Assembly: GCA_030611625.1 (NCBI GenBank)
Contig: JAUWPK010000168.1
Location: 1-7,808 of the forward strand
Direction of reading: 5' to 3'
Length of the DNA: 7,808 bases
From: Promethearchaeum sp.
GTDB taxonomy: Archaea; Asgardarchaeota; Lokiarchaeia; Sigyniarchaeales; Promethearchaeaceae
Part shown: piece by piece, positions 1-4,983 of the stretch
Layout of the letters: the number at the start of each line of letters is the position of its first letter
Position numbering within the stretch: the stretch's first letter is position 1
The notes under the pieces: generated by a model
Databases searched by the model: none
Told to the model about the DNA's origin: nothing
Seen by the model: the letters and a program-made list of their open reading frames with translations, nothing else
Translations under genes and position numbers: made by a program

Positions 1-20
1 TTGGGGAATCGCCCGTGACT

Positions 21-55
21 GTAGAAATATCATTTGTATTATTTAATATTTCTAC
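21..55. repeat. Perfect 10-bp inverted repeat (hairpin)
   Basis: GTAGAAATAT (21-30) is exactly complementary to ATATTTCTAC (46-55), with a 15-base loop between them. The arms are AT-rich. It could be a transcript-end hairpin of a gene lying to the left, or a protein-binding dyad. One plus-strand frame stays open from the left edge through this repeat to a TGA at 72-74, so it may instead lie at the very end of an upstream gene. The rest of 75-217 shows no gene; TTATAAC(C)TTGA occurs twice in this leader, near 64 and 121. Confidence 0.5.
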
Positions 56-180
56 TTTCCCACTTATAACTTGATCGGAAAATGTTTCTTAACGATTAGA
101 GGCGTTTTAAGTCGGAGAGTTTATAACCTTGAAGACTGTTTTTTAATTCTAATGTTATATTAAACTACATGAGTGGTTAT

Positions 181-190
181 TTTATTTATA
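181..190 (+). promoter_or_regulatory. Candidate TATA box for nurA
   Basis: The T/A-only stretch TTTATTTATA is centred about 32 bases upstream of the nurA ATG at 218. That spacing suits an archaeal promoter giving a leaderless or nearly leaderless transcript. No Shine-Dalgarno motif precedes the ATG, which agrees with this. In DNA this AT-rich such a motif is weak evidence. Confidence 0.25.
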
Positions 191-217
191 TGAAGTTAAG
201 CTTAATTTAAATTAACA

Positions 218-1621
218 ATGCCAGCTACATCGAGAGATTCTTTTTCTGCAACTGATTTTTCTAATAAAATAAAGAAAAAGAAGCTGCAAAATTCTTATAT
301 TAAAAAAATCAAGGTTGATCTCAAAAAAAAGAAGAAAATATTAACTCCAATCTTCTTCTCTAAAGACCAACTCCTATCATTGAATCTCTCAAATCATGCG
401 GAGCAAATATTTAAAAATATACAGGGAAAAGAACAATTTTTAAGAATTTTCCTAGAAGCTTTTAAAAGATCTAAGAATGTTGATTTAACTACCTTTTCTA
501 GCCCGAATTTTAAAGCATTTTTTGAACCAAATCTGATTAACCCGGTCTCCCCATATACAATTTCTCAACTGCGAGGTTTAAAGATTGCTGCTGTTGATGG
601 GGGTTTGGGTCTTCGGCAATATTTAGGTGTCCAAATTACTTTGATAAAGGTTACTGTAGTTCTTTACGATTTTGATTCATATGATGGGTCTCCTTCGATA
701 AGAAACTTTCCTCCAATATATAACGATGAATATTATTCATTATTTTCTGATGATTTACCCATTTCAGAGAAGTTAGGTAGAACTTTGGCAGGATTACGGA
801 GAACTTTGGCAGAAAATTCAATGTTATTAAATTTTTTACGCTCAGAATCAAACTTTCCAGATTTAGTATTACTCGATGGGAGCTTGCTTCCTCCCCCACC
901 ATTAATATATCAAAACATTCCTGACATACTAAATCAATTTTATAATGCGTGCATAAAAAGTTATGAAGAATTATATGAATTTTGTAACGAGCACAATATC
1001 GTTCTCATTGGTTCCGTGAAGGATAGCCGTTCATCAATGTTTATAAATTTATTTAATAGAGCTTTACCATATTTAATTGCTCATTATTCAAGTCTAAAAA
1101 GGTTACAAGAAATTCCTTATAGAAAACATTTAAAATATTTCACAGATTCTGAATTTCTATTTAAAATTATACCTCCAAAGAATAGGTCGACTGTATTTTG
1201 CATTGAATCGGATATTACAAGAAGACTTAATAGGAAAAAATCTTCCATTGAAAAAATTGGAGTATTTGGTTCTTATGTACAAATATCACCTTATGATATT
1301 CCCGTGAGATTTGAGTTTTTATCTAAAAATGATTCTAATTATGTTAGGAAGAGAATTAATTTAATTGCAAATATATTATTTCCTATCTCACAAATAAATC
1401 CTCAATGCACAATTCCTTTGCCACAAATAGAAGCACATATTAGAGCACATCTGCCAGATACAGAAATAGAATTAATAACAAATCAATTAGAATCTCAATT
1501 TAAGATAAAACATTTATCATCCCTTGATAATTCAGAAAGTACTGATTTTTCTTTACAATTTAAATCATATTATGGCACTTTTTTAACCAAACGTCATGAA
1601 AAACTCGATAAGATGTTTTGA
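218..1621 (+). CDS. nurA: NurA domain-containing 5'-3' nuclease
   Basis: This 467-residue protein is recognised as NurA family. In archaea, NurA works with the HerA translocase and Mre11-Rad50 to resect DNA double-strand ends using Mn2+. Visible motifs: AVDGG around Asp127 (first metal ligand), a conserved Glu in LRRTLAEN (about 199), LVLLDGS with Asp220, IGSVKDS near 264-270, PVRFEF near 362-367 and PLPQIEAH with His407 near the C-terminus. The spacing and order match the RNase H-like NurA fold. Residues 1-45 are an unusually lysine-rich extension, probably flexible or DNA-contacting. The ATG at 218 is the first in frame and has no Shine-Dalgarno, so a leaderless message is likely. herA, mre11 and rad50 often neighbour nurA in archaea but are not in this window, so nurA stands alone on the right; its left neighbour is unseen. 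The family call is confident; the activity is inferred from motifs. Confidence 0.88.
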   Translation: MPATSRDSFSATDFSNKIKKKKLQNSYIKKIKVDLKKKKKILTPIFFSKDQLLSLNLSNHAEQIFKNIQGKEQFLRIFLEAFKRSKNVDLTTFSSPNFKAFFEPNLINPVSPYTISQLRGLKIAAVDGGLGLRQYLGVQITLIKVTVVLYDFDSYDGSPSIRNFPPIYNDEYYSLFSDDLPISEKLGRTLAGLRRTLAENSMLLNFLRSESNFPDLVLLDGSLLPPPPLIYQNIPDILNQFYNACIKSYEELYEFCNEHNIVLIGSVKDSRSSMFINLFNRALPYLIAHYSSLKRLQEIPYRKHLKYFTDSEFLFKIIPPKNRSTVFCIESDITRRLNRKKSSIEKIGVFGSYVQISPYDIPVRFEFLSKNDSNYVRKRINLIANILFPISQINPQCTIPLPQIEAHIRAHLPDTEIELITNQLESQFKIKHLSSLDNSESTDFSLQFKSYYGTFLTKRHEKLDKMF

Positions 1622-1853
1622 AATCAATTATATGGGAAATTTCATTTTAAAACACGATCGGGAGTTTTATAGTGTTGCATTGAGATGGAAAATTTTCTTA
1701 ACAATGATATGCGATCTCACTCTCGATCTCGAAAAATGTTATAAAATTTTTAATAGCGATCAGTACTTATTTAACATAATCGAACCAGTTAATCATATAA
1801 ACAAAAATTTTTGAGAATAAGAATATCACAAAAATATAGGGTATATTATAAAA
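1622..1853. other. Intergenic gap between nurA and GTPase gene
   Basis: No convincing gene is present. The pentamer CGATC occurs four times within 107 bases (1655, 1712, 1724, 1757), which is dense for such AT-rich DNA. A 6-bp stem can form between TGAGAT (1681-1686) and ATCTCA (1714-1719). A 72-codon frame overlapping the nurA end (1596-1814) is open but has no ribosome site or recognisable protein character. The stretch just before 1854 is AT-rich (GTATATTATA at 1841-1850) and too close to the start codon to be its TATA box. Confidence 0.4.
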
Positions 1854-2405
1854 ATGTCACCAGATTTCACTTTTAAGTTATTAATGCTCGGGGATGCTAG
1901 TGTAGGAAAAACCTCGTTGACACATAGATACATTACAGGTGTGTTCGTAGATTCCCCACGATTGACAATTGGCGTTGATTTTTTCTCAAAAAAAATTCGG
2001 TTAGAAAATAATAAATCAGTTAAGATTCAGATATGGGACTTTGGAGGAGAAGAACGCTTCAGATTTCTTTTACCCACTTATAGTAAAGGAAGTAATGCTG
2101 CATTTTTTCTATACGATATAACTTCTCATAAAACACTTGAAAGTTTATCAGTCTGGATTCAAATTATAAGGAAAAATGCAGGAAACATTCCTATTTTTCT
2201 GATAGGTAGTAAGAAAGATTTAGTAGATCATCGTCAAATTAGTTATGAAGAAGCCTCTCAAAAAGGTAATGAGTTTTTATTAACTCAGCATATAGAACTT
2301 TCAGCAAAAACAGGAGAAAATGTAGAAGAATCATTCCAATTATTAACCGAATTATTGTTGAAGAAATCTAAAGAAATTTCAGACATTCAAGAAAAAAATC
2401 CATAA
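1854..2405 (+). CDS. Rab-like small GTPase (Ras superfamily)
   Basis: This 183-residue single-domain GTPase is Rab-sized. The nucleotide-binding motifs are in order: P-loop GDASVGKT (13-20) with Ser21, switch I LTIGVDF with Thr38, switch II WDFGGEERF (61-69), G4 SKKD (119-122) and G5 SAK (150-152). The switch I GVDF and switch II ERF signatures are Rab-like, while FGG resembles the Roco/Arf style. Two departures stand out: the position of the catalytic Gln in Rab/Ras (Rab Gln67) is Glu66 here, and G4 begins with Ser rather than Asn/Thr. The protein contains no cysteine at all and ends in KNP, so prenyl anchoring of the eukaryotic kind is ruled out. Such GTPases are abundant in Asgard archaea, where they are counted as eukaryotic signature proteins. 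No GAP, GEF or roadblock gene adjoins it. The ATG at 1854 gives a domain starting at residue 6, as expected. The target and process are unknown. Confidence 0.93.
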   Translation: MSPDFTFKLLMLGDASVGKTSLTHRYITGVFVDSPRLTIGVDFFSKKIRLENNKSVKIQIWDFGGEERFRFLLPTYSKGSNAAFFLYDITSHKTLESLSVWIQIIRKNAGNIPIFLIGSKKDLVDHRQISYEEASQKGNEFLLTQHIELSAKTGENVEESFQLLTELLLKKSKEISDIQEKNP

Positions 2406-2446
2406 AAAAACCCTTTTTCGCTAAATTCCAAAAAGCTAATAAAAAA

Positions 2447-3018
2447 GTGATAAAATTAAATTAACAAAAATTGATGATATAGATAAAAAAATAATAGAAA
2501 TTCTACAAAAAAATCCGTCTATTACTCATTCGCAAATAGCTAAAAATCTAGAAAGATCCCAACCTGCCATAGGAGCAAGAATAAAGAAATTATCTGAAAA
2601 AGGGATCTTAGCTACTCAAATTGGAGTTGATTTTTCGAAAGATCTTGTTTCATCATCGTTAAATTTAGTTAAAATTGAAATGTCAATAACAAAACCCCAA
2701 ATCGTATTTGATATGGTGAATTTTTGTCCATATATAATTAATGCAATAAAATTAAGTGGGGATTATAATATTATGATTTTTATGGCTTGTTCATCACTTA
2801 AAAGGTTGGATATAATTTTGGATAAGCATTTTCGAAATAAGGATTATGTTAGAAAAATAAAGATGGACTTAATTACTGATTTTGCTGCACCTTTTATACT
2901 TCCAGTTGATTTTACGATAGAAAATTTTGACAAACCTGATGAATTATGTGCAATTGAATCTTGTCCTTATTGTGAAAAAGCTGATTCAGAAAACATAAAA
3001 ATAAAATCAACCAGCTAA
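2447..3018 (+). CDS. Lrp/AsnC-type regulator, paralog 1, apparent N-terminal frameshift
   Basis: The open frame runs from 2461 to 3018 and encodes an HTH (IDDIDKKIIEIL, THSQIAKNL, recognition helix SQPAIGARIKKL) followed by a RAM-type ligand-binding region containing FCPYIINAIKLSGDYN. The first in-frame ATG, at 2680, lies inside the RAM domain and would discard the HTH, so it is not the true start. No ATG, GTG or TTG exists in frame after the TAA at 2458. A GTG at 2447, in another frame, would join this frame if one T were added to the AATTAAC at 2459-2465. The restored N-terminus then aligns with paralog 2 (3240) residue for residue, with IDD at 9-11 and SQPA at 38-41 in both. A non-standard ATT start at 2470 is the alternative. 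The C-terminal tail carries CAIESCPYC, a possible metal or redox site. The gene begins about 40 bases after the GTPase stop and may be cotranscribed with it. Its ligand and targets are unknown. Confidence 0.85.
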
Positions 3019-3165
3019 TCATTTTTTATTGTTTATTTGTGTTCTTTATTTTCTTTAAAATTTTTATCAGAAAATGTTATCGATTTTAAGTTTTTATACA
3101 ATAAAACAATTGGAATATATCCCTAAGAAATAAATTAATTGGGTTTTTTATTAAGATCAGTAATA

Positions 3166-3194
3166 TGGAAACAAAAAGTATGTTATTGTTTCCA
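3166..3194. promoter_or_regulatory. Candidate operator: 9-bp perfect dyad upstream of lrp paralog 2
   Basis: TGGAAACAA (3166-3174) and TTGTTTCCA (3186-3194) are perfect inverted repeats separated by 11 bases. The arm centres are 20 bp apart, close to two helical turns, which suits a dimeric HTH protein. It lies 45-75 bases before the TTG start at 3240, where an autoregulatory Lrp-family site would be expected. It could also fold as an RNA hairpin in the 5' leader. Binding by either Lrp protein is inference. Confidence 0.45.
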
Positions 3195-3224
3195 ATTAAA
3201 ATTTTTAACAAATCAAAAAAGAAA

Positions 3225-3228
3225 GGAG
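3225..3228 (+). promoter_or_regulatory. Shine-Dalgarno site before lrp paralog 2
   Basis: GGAG in the context AAAGGAGAATGATGG. It lies 11 bases before the TTG at 3240 used by the regulator, but only 1 and 4 bases before two ATGs (3230 and 3233). Those ATGs open a 7-codon frame (MMVLALQ) that stops at 3251-3253, inside the regulator gene. The site therefore does not settle the start unambiguously. Confidence 0.45.
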
Positions 3229-3239
3229 AATGATGGTTC

Positions 3240-3791
3240 TTGCGCTACAATGAGATACTTAATATTGATGATACAGATAAAATGATAATTGAATTATTAG
3301 AAAAAAATCCAGAAATGACTCATTCTGCCATTTCCGAAAAAGTGAATAAGAGCCAACCTGCGGTAGGTGCACGAATAATAAAATTGAAACGTAAATTTCT
3401 CTTATCTGAGGTTATTGGCGCGGAATTCAATAAATTGGATGTAAAATTAGCCCGAATTGATTTATCCGTAAAAGATGTTGAAGCACTTTGGAATAAGTTT
3501 ATTAAATGTCCATATATCGTAAATTGTTTCAAACTAACGGGAAAATTTAATATGTTAGTTGAAATTATTGCTCCAAATGTAACTACTATTGAAAAATTTA
3601 TTGATGCTTGCTTAAGAAAGGACAAATCCATAGTTGATATCCGTGTTAATTATATTATTGATTCTCTGAGAAAATATGTGGTTCCCTTAAGTTTTGAAAT
3701 TGAAAAGTACCAAGATAGCGGATGTGGTTACTTCTGCGGCGAAGGGCCGATAAGTTCCAAAGAATTAGAAATTCTACTAAATGGAAATTAA
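3240..3791 (+). CDS. Lrp/AsnC-type transcriptional regulator, paralog 2
   Basis: This 183-residue DNA-binding regulator is a paralog of the gene ending at 3018. The N-terminal HTH spans about residues 9-58 (IDDTDKMIIELL, THSAISEKV, recognition helix SQPAVGARIIKLK 38-50). It is followed by the RAM-like domain with KCPYIVNCFKLTGKFN at 89-104, the conserved Cys-Pro and Leu-Thr-Gly positions of the family. The C-terminus carries Cys162 and Cys166 (CGYFC), counterpart of the Cys-rich tail of paralog 1, so both may sense metal or redox state through it. The start is TTG at 3240: a TGA lies in frame at 3231, and no ATG or GTG is in frame before the HTH. A dyad at 3166-3194 may be its operator. A run of 11 T follows the stop. 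The effector and regulon are unknown. Confidence 0.88.
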   Translation: MRYNEILNIDDTDKMIIELLEKNPEMTHSAISEKVNKSQPAVGARIIKLKRKFLLSEVIGAEFNKLDVKLARIDLSVKDVEALWNKFIKCPYIVNCFKLTGKFNMLVEIIAPNVTTIEKFIDACLRKDKSIVDIRVNYIIDSLRKYVVPLSFEIEKYQDSGCGYFCGEGPISSKELEILLNGN

Positions 3792-3812
3792 ATTTTTAAG
3801 TATTTTTTACAA

Positions 3813-3823
3813 TTTTTTTTTTT
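3813..3823 (+). terminator. T-run terminator after lrp paralog 2
   Basis: Eleven consecutive T begin 22 bases after the stop codon at 3791, with a further T-rich stretch (TATTTTTTAC) just before. Archaeal RNA polymerase ends transcription at such U-tracts without needing a hairpin. It separates the regulator from the zinc ribbon-larE pair. Confidence 0.5.
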
Positions 3824-3868
3824 GAACCAAGTTTTATTTTATTTCATGATTTATATTAATTAATTAAA

Positions 3869-4009
3869 ATGAAATGTATTTGGCGTTGCGAAAAATGTGG
3901 TTGGATATCCAAAGAAGAATCCGAATTACCACCTGAAAAATGTGAGATGTGTGAAGCTGGAATCAAATATTTTGAACCTGTGAATTATTATCCTCCGCGA
4001 TATGAATAG
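3869..4009 (+). CDS. Rubredoxin-like zinc ribbon small protein
   Basis: This 46-residue protein has two CxxC knuckles, Cys7-Glu-Lys-Cys10 followed by Gly-Trp, and Cys25-Glu-Met-Cys28 preceded by LPPEK. The spacing and the aromatic residues (Trp5, Trp12) match the rubredoxin-like metal site found as a stand-alone domain or at the end of rubrerythrins. It would bind one Fe or Zn and could act in electron transfer or as a structural metal site. There is also Cys3. It is short for a full rubredoxin (about 50-55 residues). The start is the ATG at 3869; the tail ends in PPRYE. Its TAG (4007-4009) is followed directly by the larE TTG at 4010 with no spacer, so translation is probably coupled and the two products may work together. 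The metal and partner are not shown by the sequence. Confidence 0.8.
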   Translation: MKCIWRCEKCGWISKEESELPPEKCEMCEAGIKYFEPVNYYPPRYE

Positions 4010-4876
4010 TTGGTTGCTGTGACTATTTTAAGTAAAAAAGAAATCCCTGAATTTTTAAAAGAGAAAATTCTATTTATTAAAAACTTCTTTAAGGGAAGAA
4101 AGGTTCTCGTGGCATATTCAGGTGGAATTGATTCAACTTTAATTATGTTTTTGGCAAAAGAGTATGGAAAAGAAGTGAAAGGGGTTCTTATTCACTCTCC
4201 TTTAACTCCCACTCAAGAAATCAATCAAGCTCAGCAATTTTCAGATTTACTTAAAATTCCGTTTGTTATCCAAGGGTTAAATTCCCTTCTTACGTCTGAA
4301 ATTCGCGAAAATTTACCAGATAGATGTTACCACTGTAAAAAAGGAATTTTAAAAATAATGAATGAAATAGCAAAAGAGGAAGGATATGATTTAATAATTG
4401 ATGGAACAAATTACTCGGATCTTAAACTTACTAGGCCAGGTTTATTAGCTTTAAAAGAGAGTAATGTTAAGTCCCCCTTAGCAGAGGGTAAATTTACTAA
4501 ATCCGATATTATTTCCTTAACTCAAATTCTATCCCTACCATCAAAAGATATTTCTTCTCAAGCATGCTTAGCCTCGAGAATTCCATTTAATATGGAAATT
4601 ACTAAAGATTTACTAACCAAGATTGATGAGGCTGAAATGTTTCTCCGAAAAAAGATCAAAGACTACTCAATTCCTATTAGAGTTCGCGTCCATAAGCTTT
4701 TACCTTCTAATTATTTACTGGCGCGAATTGAATCTGATGCAAGTTTAATTGAATTAATAAAAAATAAAGGAATTAGAGAGGAAATTGATTCAAGTTTAAA
4801 GAAAATTGGTTTTACATTTGTAACAATAGATATATCTGGTTTCTCTAGCGGTTCGATGGATAAACTAATTCTATAA
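4010..4876 (+). CDS. larE: LarE-family ATP-dependent sulfur transferase (PP-loop)
   Basis: This 288-residue protein belongs to the LarE family, which adenylates the carboxylate of the pyridinium precursor and inserts sulfur to build the nickel-pincer nucleotide cofactor of lactate racemase-type enzymes. Motifs: PP-loop SGGIDS (37-42), DRCYHCK (104-110), DGTN (131-134), RPGLLAL (142-148), KSPLAEG (154-160), ACLASRIPF (185-193), IRVRVH (223-228), ARIES (238-242) and the C-terminal DISGFSSGSMD (274-284). Cys186 sits where Lactobacillus LarE has its sacrificial cysteine. With Cys106 and Cys109 it makes the three-cysteine set known from [4Fe-4S]-type LarE such as that of Thermotoga maritima, suggesting catalytic rather than sacrificial sulfur transfer. 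larB, larC and larA are absent here, so another thiolation role is possible. The start is TTG 4010, abutting the previous stop; GTG 4019 is an alternative. The gene faces the convergent selenoprotein gene. Confidence 0.85.
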   Translation: MVAVTILSKKEIPEFLKEKILFIKNFFKGRKVLVAYSGGIDSTLIMFLAKEYGKEVKGVLIHSPLTPTQEINQAQQFSDLLKIPFVIQGLNSLLTSEIRENLPDRCYHCKKGILKIMNEIAKEEGYDLIIDGTNYSDLKLTRPGLLALKESNVKSPLAEGKFTKSDIISLTQILSLPSKDISSQACLASRIPFNMEITKDLLTKIDEAEMFLRKKIKDYSIPIRVRVHKLLPSNYLLARIESDASLIELIKNKGIREEIDSSLKKIGFTFVTIDISGFSSGSMDKLIL

Positions 4877-4885
4877 TATTATAAT

Positions 4886-4929
4886 AAAAAAGTATTAAAA
4901 AATTAACCTCAAACCCATTTGCAATGGGT
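4886..4929 (-). terminator. Hairpin plus T-tracts ending the minus-strand selenoprotein transcript
   Basis: Read on the minus strand, ACCCATT and AATGGGT (plus 4923-4929 and 4913-4919) form a 7-bp stem with a 3-base loop. They are followed by two runs of six T (plus 4897-4902 and 4886-4891). No T-run follows the hairpin on the plus strand, so it serves the minus-strand transcript. The stem may also be part of a three-way junction with the SECIS-like hairpin. Confidence 0.5.
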
Positions 4930-4930
4930 G

Positions 4931-4965
4931 TCTGCAAATCATCTAAGTTTACAGATTTGCTTCAT
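4931..4965 (-). promoter_or_regulatory. SECIS-like hairpin in the 3' UTR of the selenoprotein gene
   Basis: On the minus strand, 18 bases after the stop codon, the order is AUGA (4965-4962), A, GCAAAUC (4960-4954), a 13-base loop containing AAA (4950-4948), GAUUUGC (4940-4934), then AGA (4933-4931). The two heptamers pair perfectly. AUGA lies opposite AGA so that tandem G-A/A-G pairs can form at the stem base, and 11 bases separate AUGA from AAA. This is the arrangement of the eukaryotic SECIS core, which Lokiarchaeota selenoprotein genes are reported to resemble. An outer stem AAUCUCA/UGAGGUU (4977-4971 with 4911-4905, one U-G) could close the element. It sits about 220 bases after the in-frame UGA. 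Confidence 0.65.
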
Positions 4966-4983
4966 TCTTATGAGATTTTAGCC

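Larger units (their letters stand above)
3019..3239. other. Intergenic region between the two lrp-like genes
   Basis: This AT-rich gap contains T-rich stretches just after the paralog 1 stop (3023-3060), suitable for archaeal termination. It also holds the perfect dyad at 3166-3194 and a GGAG at 3225-3228 ahead of paralog 2. No gene was seen on either strand. Confidence 0.4.

Noticed and set aside
3..74. Open plus-strand frame from the left edge to TGA 72-74
   Set aside because: Only 23 codons are visible and they run through a perfect inverted repeat; too little to call a gene end.
651..902. Minus-strand 83-codon frame
   Set aside because: It lies wholly inside nurA, whose catalytic motifs are clear in the plus-strand frame.
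1775..1795. GGTTCGATT on the minus strand resembling a tRNA T-arm
   Set aside because: The conserved C after the T-loop is absent and no cloverleaf, acceptor stem or anticodon arm can be drawn around it.
1596..1814. Plus-strand 72-codon frame overlapping the nurA end
   Set aside because: It overlaps nurA by 26 bases in another frame, lacks a ribosome site and recognisable motifs, and open frames of this length arise by chance in this window.
2680..3018. lrp paralog 1 starting at ATG 2680
   Set aside because: This start would remove the whole HTH, which is clearly encoded in the same frame from 2461.
77..3078. GAAAATGTT-like motif in three intergenic regions (near 78, 1731 and 3070)
   Set aside because: It is short and AT-rich, has variable flanks and no consistent position relative to the genes; likely chance.
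3320..3631. Minus-strand 103-codon frame
   Set aside because: It is antisense to the HTH and RAM domains of lrp paralog 2 and has no support of its own.
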